This document shows positions 28,034 through 36,009 of a DNA stretch of 64,000 nt, piece by piece. The stretch's first letter is position 1. Each line of letters begins with the position of its first letter. Below the pieces are notes generated by a model. That model had not been told where the DNA came from and did not search any database. It saw nothing but the letters and a program-made list of their open reading frames with translations. This DNA comes from Gemmatales bacterium (GTDB lineage: Bacteria; Planctomycetota; Planctomycetia; Gemmatales; HRBIN36): assembly GCA_025060195.1 (NCBI GenBank), contig JANXCQ010000008.1:1-64000 (forward strand), written 5' to 3'. The position numbers and the translations under genes are program-made.

Positions 28034-29218
28034 ATGGATAAAACTTATATAAGTGTGCTAACGCCCCCTGGAGTTGCCGCAATTGCCGTGGTAGGTGTGG
28101 TTGGACATGATGCTCTTAGGATCGTGTCCCAGTTTTTCTTCCCAGCAACGGAGTCCAAAAACTTATCTAGTATGCCCCTGCAAGGACATCATAATCTCAG
28201 CACTGTTTTCTTTCCCCTAAATAGGGCCATTGTCGGTAAATTCACAGACGGAGTCAAGGAAGATCAAGCGGTATTGATAGTCAGGCAGCTCGAGCCGCTA
28301 CACTTAGTGGAATTGCACTGTCACGGCGGGTTAGCAGTCCTCGAATGGGTGCGGGGTTGTCTTGTACGTGCGGGGGCAATTCCCGTGGATCCAGACGCTT
28401 GGCTCAGGTTCAGCGCAAAGGACTCTCCTCGACAGGTCGCTCTCAGGATGCTCCAGCACGCTGCCACCCTGCGAACTGCTTCGATTCTTCTGGAGCAATT
28501 CCACGGCGCCTGGGAGGAAGGTGTGAACCAACTAGCGCAGGCCGTGGCTGAGAAATCCGCGCAGGCCATGAGTCTGGCCGCACGACTGGTGGAACTCATC
28601 CCGGTTGGGCAACACTTATGCCAGCCGTTTCGAGTCGTCCTGGCGGGAGCACCGAACACGGGAAAGAGCACACTGATGAACGCTTTGCTCGGCTATGCCC
28701 GCGCTATTACTTCCCCACAACCGGGAACTACGCGCGACCTCGTTACTGCTGAAATCGCCTGCGCAGGTTGGCCAGTCCAACTTATAGATACTGCCGGCTG
28801 GCGTGAAACTGCGGATCCTCTGGAACATCAGGGCATTGCCCGCGCGCAAGCGCTTTGGCAGCAGGCCGATTTAGTTCTCTGGCTTTGCGATCACGCCGCG
28901 GAGCCGGTTCTGCCGCCTTGTCCCTTACCGCGCTGGATACTCGTCGCTAATAAAGCAGATTTACCAGCTCGATGGCATTTGGAGGAGATACCCTTGGGAG
29001 CGGTGCCCAGTGTGGTCGTCTCTGCTTGCACAGGCTTTGGATTAGAAGACTTAGTCCACGCCATAGCTGCAAACTTAGTGCCGCATCCTCCCGAAAACCG
29101 CGAAGCGGTGCCTTTCACCCCTTCGTTAGCTCAACATGTGTTAGACCTACACCAGGCCCTTCAACGGCAGGATTGGCAAGCAGCCCAGTTATATGTCACC
29201 CAGCTATGGAATGCTTGA
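28034..29218 (+). CDS. MnmE-like GTPase lacking the C-terminal FCIGK motif
   Basis: Resembles tRNA-modification GTPase MnmE: an N-terminal folate-domain-like start (ISVLTPPGVAAIAVVGVVGHDAL), a helical region, and an inserted G domain with G1 GAPNTGKST, TTRD, G3 DTAGWRET and G4 NKAD. MnmE normally ends in a C-x-G-K motif needed for the wobble-uridine modification. This 394-aa protein stops at YVTQLWNA, with no such motif and with a shortened end. It may be a paralogue with another task, or a shortened MnmE. The track start at TTG 28001 is less likely than ATG 28034. Confidence 0.75.
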   Translation: MDKTYISVLTPPGVAAIAVVGVVGHDALRIVSQFFFPATESKNLSSMPLQGHHNLSTVFFPLNRAIVGKFTDGVKEDQAVLIVRQLEPLHLVELHCHGGLAVLEWVRGCLVRAGAIPVDPDAWLRFSAKDSPRQVALRMLQHAATLRTASILLEQFHGAWEEGVNQLAQAVAEKSAQAMSLAARLVELIPVGQHLCQPFRVVLAGAPNTGKSTLMNALLGYARAITSPQPGTTRDLVTAEIACAGWPVQLIDTAGWRETADPLEHQGIARAQALWQQADLVLWLCDHAAEPVLPPCPLPRWILVANKADLPARWHLEEIPLGAVPSVVVSACTGFGLEDLVHAIAANLVPHPPENREAVPFTPSLAQHVLDLHQALQRQDWQAAQLYVTQLWNA

Positions 29219-29360
29219 CATATTAGTGTGCAACAAAACCAACTATATCATGATTGAGCAGCGCGTCGACTTGACTTATGCTATTAATTTCTTCACTGCA
29301 AACTGTCATCTCAGTGAGGAATCAGATGAGTAGGAACAAGCTTCAGCAACTTAGTATAGG

Positions 29361-30056
29361 TCATGACTTAATCAATTCTTGAGCACGTCGGAAAATGCTA
29401 ATTAACATAGTTTCGGTGAGCTTACCTGTAAAGGTATTCTGCTGGCTAGGATGGTAAGAACCGAGCAAGATATAAGGTCCAAGGGCTACTTCGGACCCGT
29501 GGCGAAATCGCGGCCGGGGTCGAACGTGAAAATTCAGTTGTTGCAAGGCACGAAGCACTCCGTTCCAAGCAAATTGACCTAACGCCACTATAAGCCGCAC
29601 CTTCTTCAGTAGGGCCAGTTCGCGGACTAAGTAGGCGAGACATTGGTCCATCTCTTGGGGAGAGGGGCGATTGCCTGGCGGCGCGCAACGCACTATAGCC
29701 GTGATATAACAGCCCCGTAATTGCAAGCCGTCGTCCCGACTCTTAGAAAACGGTTGGCTAGCTAAGCCGGCTTGATAAAGACATCGATAAAGGAAGTCTC
29801 CCGAGCGGTCGCCAGTAAACATGCGACCAGTGCGGTTACCTCCATGCGCTGCAGGCGCCAGTCCGCAGAGCAAAATCTGGGCTTCTAAGTCACCAAACCC
29901 CGGGAGCGGCCTAGCCCAGTAAGTTTCCTGGGCAAAAGCTCGACGGGGTTGGCACGCTACTGCCTCCCGCCACCTCACTAAGCGTGGACAGGCTCGACAG
30001 CCTATCACTTCTCGACAAAGTTGCTCCCAAGCCACTAAGTCCGAATCCTGGCGCAC
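29361..30056 (-). CDS. Family 5 uracil-DNA glycosylase (UDGb)
   Basis: Removes uracil and other deaminated bases from DNA, starting base-excision repair. Motif A GLAPAAHGGNRTGRMFTGD and motif B GSYHPSQQNTFTG are diagnostic of the UDGb family, where the usual Asp/Asn catalytic residue of families 1 and 4 is replaced. Cysteines in CREVIGCRACP and downstream (IVRCAPPG, MDQC) could bind the expected [4Fe-4S] cluster. The length is 231 aa. It is the last gene of the five-gene minus-strand unit, starting three bases after the MFS stop. Confidence 0.9.
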   Translation of the reverse strand: MRQDSDLVAWEQLCREVIGCRACPRLVRWREAVACQPRRAFAQETYWARPLPGFGDLEAQILLCGLAPAAHGGNRTGRMFTGDRSGDFLYRCLYQAGLASQPFSKSRDDGLQLRGCYITAIVRCAPPGNRPSPQEMDQCLAYLVRELALLKKVRLIVALGQFAWNGVLRALQQLNFHVRPRPRFRHGSEVALGPYILLGSYHPSQQNTFTGKLTETMLISIFRRAQELIKS

Positions 30057-30059
30057 GGC

Positions 30060-31376
30060 TCACTCCGACTCCTGTGGCGCCCCTGGAGTTGTTGGGCTAG
30101 GATAGGTTTCGCCTTGCTCAGGAGTTGCCGAAGAGTCATTCACTAAAATTGTTAGTTGCTGGCGTAATGCCTGCTCTAAATTCCACAACTTAAGTGCCAG
30201 ACACAGGCTCCACAAATTAAGAACCATTGGTACTAAGAACAACCCAATCCCCATCCAGGCAAATAATGCTAATCCGCAAAAGGGCAGGGTCAGGCCGCGG
30301 ATGCCTTGAAAAAGAGAAGAAATGCTCTCGTAAAGGGCAGCACGTTCCTTGCGTAAGGCAAAATAAAGATTGCCAGTGGTTTGGGCCACTTCCGAAGCTC
30401 CTAAGACAATACCGCGAAGCACGGCTCCCAACCAGGCCATCAGTAACCAGTTTTTCCAGAAGCTGACAAATAGTGCTCCATAAGCGAAAATACCCATCCA
30501 GGCAAATGCAACGCGACCCGCTACAGGAGAGGTGCGGTCTATAAACAGACCCCACCAGGGCGAGGTGAACGCACCTAATAAAATCGGTAGCACTTGTACT
30601 AAGAGTGTAATTTCCAGTTGGTTTAATCGGAACACCTGATTGAGTAAATAAATCCACAGAGGTCTGCTCATAAGAAAGCCCGCGCCGGTGAGAAATATAG
30701 TACCTTGAAAGAGACGAAACATCTCATCACGGCGTAACACATGCCAAATTTGCTTCGGTGTGGGTAATTCACTAGCTCGGGCGCGCTTATGTGGCAAATC
30801 ATCAGGAATATTCAGGCGTGCGTAGAAAAATAAGCCAAATAGGCCCAGAAGTCCTCCCACGGGATAAATGATTCGATACAGCGCAGGTTTCCAGTCCATG
30901 AGTGCGGCAGCGCCTAAGAGGACGGGAACCGTTACTAAACTTTGAACTAATCGAAGTAGGCCAATAATTCGACCCCGATGGGTGTCGGGATAGGTGTACT
31001 TGTATAAGGCGGGTACCGCTAGACTAAGTGGCCCCGCCAGGAAGTAGTAAAGGGATAACCCAAGGGTAAAAGCTGACGCGCTAGTGATCCAGATGGTGGC
31101 CAGGAAAGGCAGAAGTCGCAGGGCCCCTGAAATGAGCGCCATATACTGTAAGCGTATCAGTCTGGCCCAGGCGGCCCAGACCGGTTGCAAAATCGAACAG
31201 GCAGGGAGCACGGCCACGAGAATCGCTACATGAGTTGCAGTTCCATCGAGCACGTGAACCACTGTTATTTGCGCTAACAGGGCCAAGCCAGACATAATTC
31301 CGGCGCTCACTGCGTAAATCGCTTCGTACATGAGGTTCCTGCGCACTTCGGGAGACAACTCGCTCAGTCCAAACAT
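30060..31376 (-). CDS. Major facilitator superfamily transporter
   Basis: 438 aa with about 12 hydrophobic segments, split in two halves by a cytosolic loop rich in Arg/Lys (LNIPDDLPHKRARASELPTPKQ). The first helices (AIYAVSAGIMSGLALLAQITVVHVLDG) and the DTHRGRIIGLLRLVQ segment after the fourth or fifth helix are MFS-like. Substrate is unknown. It lies six bases downstream of the 750-aa XPB-N-like gene and three bases upstream of UDGb, an unexpected place for a transporter. Confidence 0.8.
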   Translation of the reverse strand: MFGLSELSPEVRRNLMYEAIYAVSAGIMSGLALLAQITVVHVLDGTATHVAILVAVLPACSILQPVWAAWARLIRLQYMALISGALRLLPFLATIWITSASAFTLGLSLYYFLAGPLSLAVPALYKYTYPDTHRGRIIGLLRLVQSLVTVPVLLGAAALMDWKPALYRIIYPVGGLLGLFGLFFYARLNIPDDLPHKRARASELPTPKQIWHVLRRDEMFRLFQGTIFLTGAGFLMSRPLWIYLLNQVFRLNQLEITLLVQVLPILLGAFTSPWWGLFIDRTSPVAGRVAFAWMGIFAYGALFVSFWKNWLLMAWLGAVLRGIVLGASEVAQTTGNLYFALRKERAALYESISSLFQGIRGLTLPFCGLALFAWMGIGLFLVPMVLNLWSLCLALKLWNLEQALRQQLTILVNDSSATPEQGETYPSPTTPGAPQESE

Positions 31377-31382
31377 GGACGG

Positions 31383-33635
31383 CTAAGATGACGACATAGC
31401 GGGGCCATCGAGATGGGGCGCGGAGATGCTGGTATTTATACTAAGCTTGGCCCCTAAGCTCCTGAGAGTTTCTATCAGTTTTTCGAGTGTATGACCGTGA
31501 ATTGCTAAGGTGGTTGGGCCCAGTTTCCGAGCAACATAAGGGGCAGTCTCGGGCCACTGGCACAGCCCGTTAGCAATTGCTTCAGACCCCGTCTCGAGTA
31601 TATAAGTGTGAGTTACCTTCAGCTCAATATGCGGCAGACTGATCAGTGAGATTACAGTGTCTGGGGCGGAAGTGCCGCAACGCAAAAGGAACCATTCTTG
31701 CAAACGTAACGCAGTCCATCCTTGCTGCCGTGCCCGTTGCAGCGAGTTTGGAGTAATCCGATAACGTGCAATCTGGCGCACCGAGTCTATATAAACCTGC
31801 TCAGCCAGTTGCAGCAACTCGGCCTCTAACAAGAGGTTAGCTTGATTGAGGGGGACTTCCAGGGTAACGCCGTCTGATAAGACACGGATTTGGGAAACAG
31901 TTGGCCGCAGGTAGTCCAAACTAGCTGTCACCCGCAAATGGCTATAGTCTATAGCATGAGATGGCTCGATGAGTAAAAATCGATCTCCGATTTTTACTCC
32001 ACTAATCCCGCGGCACAGAGCGGCTTCCCGGTGCTGGGCGCTTTCAAACTCCAGCAGCGTGCCGCGATGATAAACGGTGAGACGTTGCTGTTGCTGCGCT
32101 GAAGTGCCAATCAGGCTTCGCACAGTATCGGGCAGGGGTCGGCTGGAACGTTGCTCCAGCCAGTTGAGCAATTCGCTAGGTTGCCAGCCGGCCTGCAAAG
32201 CCTGGTGTACCATGGAATTATCTATTTCAAGCGTGGCCACCGGACTAATTGTCTTCCAACGAGCTATAGTGCTAAGATCAAGAATATCCTTCGGCGTAAG
32301 AGCTTGGCGATAGGCAATAATTTCCAGATTAGGGAGTACTAGGATATTCGATTGACTTAGTGAATCAAGACTGTAAGGTTGCTGCGAGAATAATGCGCGG
32401 CCTAATGGAGCGAGGCGAAGCAAAGTATGTTCTTCGTTCCAATGCAGGAAACCGAGTGCCCACATGATCCCTAAACAAGCAGACAAAGTGTGAACCGGTA
32501 TAAGCCGAGCGAGTTCGTCAGATTGGATTAGATTAACATCGTAGATTTCATTCGTTTGAACGCACGATGAGAGTTGCCGTAAGGAAATTCCCGCATTTTC
32601 AGGAAGCTGGACCAATATATAGGCGGTGTAGAGACAGGTGAATAACTGTAAAGCCAGAGCAGTGTGGTCAAGTTTGCCAAGGTCTATGGGTGTACTTAGG
32701 GGAGCATAGATATCTAGGAGGTTGTAGAGTAACCAGGCATTCCATACTTTCAGGCAGGCTTCCAACTTAGAGGCAGGAAGGGAACTGGTGCATGGCGCCG
32801 CATACAACGTCCAAGACGTGTAATGAACTTTAAGCAGTCCTAAGAGAGAAGCGAGCGCCACCCAGATGCGTGGATGCACTTGACAGTCAGGTATAGGACA
32901 GTGCCATGGTTCCAATTGCTCGCAGAGTTGTTGACCGTGTTTCTTGTAGGCTTGGCCAGTGCGTTTGATTCTAATGGGGGATTGCAACGCTACTTGTCTT
33001 ACTTTGGTTAATTGAATAAACGCGTCCAGGCCATCGGTTTCCTGGAAACGGTCGGGAAAAGGAACACCATGTAACTTAGTAGAAGCTGCTATATTCCAGG
33101 CTAAGTCAGTTAGATTAGGGTCAACGTAATAATACTTAGTAGCCGGTTGGCTTACATAGTTATTAGAATATTCGATACAGGGTATTAAGTCGATCAAAGA
33201 CTCTTTCTTGGCCTGTCGCGTGCGTAATCGCAGAAAATTCCAGGTCTGCCGGAGCATAACTTGTATGAGCCTTTCTGGTATGAGAGGATAAACGAGCAAT
33301 CGAAGCCAAGAGAAACGGAGCAATTGATACGGCTGTTGCCGGTGTATAGATTTCAGGGCGCGACTGAGAAGTGTTTTGTTGTCCCAGAGATTGAGTATCT
33401 GAGAGTCACAGGAGGAGGCCAACTGCGGATGACGGCGGGAGGACGCCCAAGCTGACCAAGCCTCCACGAGAGCTTGACACTGGTGGGGACCGAGACGCTC
33501 TAGGACACTGGGCCAATTGATCGGCGCGGGCAAGGAGATTTCCGACAACTGCCGAAGTCCATGCTGGAGGCAGTACTCACTAAATAGCTGGAGGGACAAG
33601 TTCGAAGTGGACGAGGCCTCGCGTGATAGGGCCAT
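31383..33635 (-). CDS. XPB-N-like (Helicase_C_3-type) protein without a motor
   Basis: 750 aa, with no Walker motifs. Helical N-terminal two-thirds is followed by NILVLPNLEIIAYRQALTPKDILDLSTIARW, typical of the helicase XPB/Ssl2 N-terminal domain family (PF13625 as I recall it). The C-terminus contains two copies of a module made of a helical part (QAGWQPSELLNWLEQRSSRPLPDTVRSLI; QQGWTALRLQEWFLLRCGTSAPDTVISLI) and an alpha/beta part of about 65 residues. The same module occurs in the two genes upstream. It probably works with the XPB helicase as a DNA-binding or regulatory partner; this is inferred from context. Confidence 0.75.
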   Translation of the reverse strand: MALSREASSTSNLSLQLFSEYCLQHGLRQLSEISLPAPINWPSVLERLGPHQCQALVEAWSAWASSRRHPQLASSCDSQILNLWDNKTLLSRALKSIHRQQPYQLLRFSWLRLLVYPLIPERLIQVMLRQTWNFLRLRTRQAKKESLIDLIPCIEYSNNYVSQPATKYYYVDPNLTDLAWNIAASTKLHGVPFPDRFQETDGLDAFIQLTKVRQVALQSPIRIKRTGQAYKKHGQQLCEQLEPWHCPIPDCQVHPRIWVALASLLGLLKVHYTSWTLYAAPCTSSLPASKLEACLKVWNAWLLYNLLDIYAPLSTPIDLGKLDHTALALQLFTCLYTAYILVQLPENAGISLRQLSSCVQTNEIYDVNLIQSDELARLIPVHTLSACLGIMWALGFLHWNEEHTLLRLAPLGRALFSQQPYSLDSLSQSNILVLPNLEIIAYRQALTPKDILDLSTIARWKTISPVATLEIDNSMVHQALQAGWQPSELLNWLEQRSSRPLPDTVRSLIGTSAQQQQRLTVYHRGTLLEFESAQHREAALCRGISGVKIGDRFLLIEPSHAIDYSHLRVTASLDYLRPTVSQIRVLSDGVTLEVPLNQANLLLEAELLQLAEQVYIDSVRQIARYRITPNSLQRARQQGWTALRLQEWFLLRCGTSAPDTVISLISLPHIELKVTHTYILETGSEAIANGLCQWPETAPYVARKLGPTTLAIHGHTLEKLIETLRSLGAKLSINTSISAPHLDGPAMSSS

Positions 33636-33638
33636 GGC

Positions 33639-33923
33639 TTATTGCTCTGCCGAACCAGTGGCTGCGCCCCTGAGCTCATCGACTGGAGAGACCACTCGAG
33701 GCAAATACCCGGCTTCTCTCAGGGCCTTAATCAGGTCGCCGACCTTCTGAGGAATGACCAACAGGGCATTATCGGCTAGCCGTAGGGCCAAATAGGGAGC
33801 TACCTTAGGCGAGCGCAACAATTCCGTGGCTAGATAAGCATCTTCCGCCACTACTATTTCCACGTTGCGATGGATACGCACTGGAATGCGCGATTGGGAC
33901 CTCTCCGAAGCACTGGGCATCAT
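33639..33923 (-). CDS. Stand-alone XPB-associated domain protein (94 aa)
   Basis: A small protein overlapping the helicase stop codon (ATGATG start, TGA inside it) and ending three bases before the 750-aa gene. Residues 16-80 (VEIVVAEDAYLATELLRSPKVAPYLALRL, then LIKALREAGYLPRVV) align by eye with the alpha/beta module in the helicase (ELARHPAVRQYLGERLTANEF ... LIKQALISVGYP) and in the 750-aa protein (GLCQWPETAPYVARKL ... LIETLRSLGAK). It contains nothing else. It could be an accessory subunit that mimics or competes with the helicase domain. Confidence 0.75.
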   Translation of the reverse strand: MMPSASERSQSRIPVRIHRNVEIVVAEDAYLATELLRSPKVAPYLALRLADNALLVIPQKVGDLIKALREAGYLPRVVSPVDELRGAATGSAEQ

Positions 33924-35635
33924 GCAGCGCCGACTCCTACGATGCTATGATTTGGACTTGAGAGTTCATCGGCATCCAAAATTTGATAAGTGTATCCTTG
34001 TTCAGTTAGAAAGAGTTGGCGATGCTGGGCAAATTCCATTTCTTTCGTATCGCGAGTTACTAAAGTATAGAAGCGTGCGCGGATTCCGTTGGGTTTGGGT
34101 CGGAGAATACGGCCGAGCCGTTGGGCTTCTTCTTGTCGCGAGCCGAAGGTGCCGCTCACCTGAATCAATACATTTGCGTCGGGCAGGTCAATGGCGAAAT
34201 TGCCCACCTTGGATAACACTAACCGTGGGAGTTTTCCCTCTCGAAAGGCTTGATAGAGCCGTTCACGTTCCGCGGTTGGTGTGCTGCCGGTGATGAGCGG
34301 TATGCGGAAGCGGTCGCGGATTTGCCGCAGTTGGCTCAGATATTGGCCAATGATAAGAACTTGATCCCCAGCATGGCGCTCTAAGAGCTTAGCAATGATA
34401 TCTAACTTAGCGGGGTTTTCGCTGGCGAGTCGGTATTTGTGGCGCGGTTCGGCCAGGGCGTATTCCATACGCCAATCTTCCACTAGCCGCACGCGGATTT
34501 CATAACACTGCGCTTCGGCAATCCAACCCTGGGTTTCCAGTTCGCGCCAAGGGACATCATACTTCTTAGGGCCTATTAACGAAAAAACATCGGCCTCGCG
34601 GCCGTCTTCGCGGACTAAAGTAGCAGTCAGGCCCAGTCGACGACGAGCCTGGATTTGGGCTGTGATCCGAAATACCGGAGCAGGAAGTAAGTGGACTTCG
34701 TCATAAATAATCAGGCCCCAGTCTTGCTGGTCAAAAATGCGGAAATGTGGGAATTCCTCGCTTTTTTCAGGACGATAAGTCAGGATGTTATAAGTGGCGA
34801 GCGTGACGGGGCCTAATTTCTTTGATTCGCCTGTATACTCGGCAATTTCCTGATCCGTAAGAGAAGTTTTATCTAACAATTCGCGACGCCATTGCTTCAC
34901 GGCGGAGATGCTGGTGGTCAGGACTAAGGTTTGGCGTTGGAGAAGTGCCATTACGGCTAATCCGACTATGGTCTTACCAGCTCCGCATGGCAGAACAATC
35001 ACGCCGCTACCGCCTCGCACGTCGCCGCCGGCGTAGAAAATCTCTGCGGCCTGTTTCTGGTAGGGCCGTAGTTGAAACGGGCGACCACTAAGTGTAGTTT
35101 CACGTAAGCGAATGTCTAAGAACGCGCCGGGGGTATATCCTGCTAAGTCCTCGGCTGGATAGCCGACGCTAATCAGCGCTTGTTTGATAAGCCCGCGATG
35201 CGCTGTGGGAACGCGAAACTCGTTAGCGGTTAATCGTTCTCCCAGGTATTGCCGCACCGCGGGATGACGCGCTAACTCTTCTAGTAACGGTCGGTCTGGA
35301 CAAACTAATCTCAGGCCCTGTTCGTCTTTTTCCAAGCGAACGCGGCCATAGCGGCTGACGATGTCTGGGATGTCGCGAATGATGTTGGCAGGAACGGGGT
35401 ACTTGCTATAGCGTTGCAGCACGTCGAGCATGGCTTGGGCCGTCATGCCCGCGGCCGCGGCGTTCCATAGCGAAAGTTCCGTCAACCGGTACGTGTGAAT
35501 GTGTTCGGGGCTGCGGATGAGTTCCGCAAAAGGGGCGAGGGCGTCCCGCACTTCGGGGTACAGAGGGTTGTCCACCTCGAGTAGCAGCGTGCGGTCGCTC
35601 TGCACGACCAGAGGGTTGTTGAGGTTGGTACCCAT
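33920..35635 (-). CDS. XPB/Rad25-type DNA helicase
   Basis: Superfamily 2 helicase of the XPB type, 571 aa from ATG 35635 (GAGGA six bases upstream; the track start at 35668 lacks a ribosome site). The N-terminal domain carries the module shared with its neighbours. Motor domains follow: Walker A LPCGAGKTIVGLA, DEVH box IIYDEVHLLPA, motif III LGLTATLVREDG with the RED motif typical of XPB, and motif VI GRILRPK. Bacterial XPBs unwind DNA 3'-5' and have been linked to repair. It leads an operon ending in uracil-DNA glycosylase, which supports a DNA-repair role. Confidence 0.9.
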   Translation of the reverse strand: MGTNLNNPLVVQSDRTLLLEVDNPLYPEVRDALAPFAELIRSPEHIHTYRLTELSLWNAAAAGMTAQAMLDVLQRYSKYPVPANIIRDIPDIVSRYGRVRLEKDEQGLRLVCPDRPLLEELARHPAVRQYLGERLTANEFRVPTAHRGLIKQALISVGYPAEDLAGYTPGAFLDIRLRETTLSGRPFQLRPYQKQAAEIFYAGGDVRGGSGVIVLPCGAGKTIVGLAVMALLQRQTLVLTTSISAVKQWRRELLDKTSLTDQEIAEYTGESKKLGPVTLATYNILTYRPEKSEEFPHFRIFDQQDWGLIIYDEVHLLPAPVFRITAQIQARRRLGLTATLVREDGREADVFSLIGPKKYDVPWRELETQGWIAEAQCYEIRVRLVEDWRMEYALAEPRHKYRLASENPAKLDIIAKLLERHAGDQVLIIGQYLSQLRQIRDRFRIPLITGSTPTAERERLYQAFREGKLPRLVLSKVGNFAIDLPDANVLIQVSGTFGSRQEEAQRLGRILRPKPNGIRARFYTLVTRDTKEMEFAQHRQLFLTEQGYTYQILDADELSSPNHSIVGVGAA

Positions 35636-36009
35636 AGTGTCCTCGCAAATTCGGACAATTCGGAACATTCTATCTTAGCAAACAGCTACGACGTTTACAA
35701 TTTCGCCTCAGGCGGCTTGGTCGCGAGTTTTTCAGTAGCAAGGCACTGAAATAAGAACGCCCTTCATGGGCGGGAAACAGATGAGCCAGTCTTTCAGCCC
35801 TGTAGGAGCGATAAGGTCACGCAGCTGGAGCGATAACTTGGCCTGATGGAGCGGAAACCTTAGAAGTCCATCTCGGGCTTCAGCTCCCTGCGAGTCGAAT
35901 GGCGTTTCTCGCCGCGCAAGTTTCAGTGTGTATATTAACACTGCGGCGGCGTCGGCAGGGTGAGACGCGCAGTAGCCGAGAGTTATTAGGCAGAAGGGGA
36001 GGTCGGTCC
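35636..36009. other. Divergent intergenic region with hairpins and spaced repeats
   Basis: 374 bases between the XPB operon and the Tat-exported gene. It contains TTCAGT-agcaaggc-ACTGAA (35731-35750), CGCCC-ttcat-GGGCG (35759-35773) and three 10-base repeats annotated separately. No gene is supportable; the short ORFs here are shadows. It must hold two divergent promoters. Confidence 0.5.
35805..35857 (+). repeat. Three direct repeats GGAGCG(A/G)(T/A)AA spaced 21-22 bp
   Basis: GGAGCGATAA at 35805-35814 and 35827-35836, and GGAGCGGAAA at 35848-35857. Starts are 22 and 21 bases apart, about two helical turns, so a protein bound to each would sit on the same face of the DNA. This is the pattern of an operator array. 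It lies about 170-220 bases upstream of the XPB helicase start and about 150-200 bases upstream of the divergent Tat gene. Confidence 0.55.
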
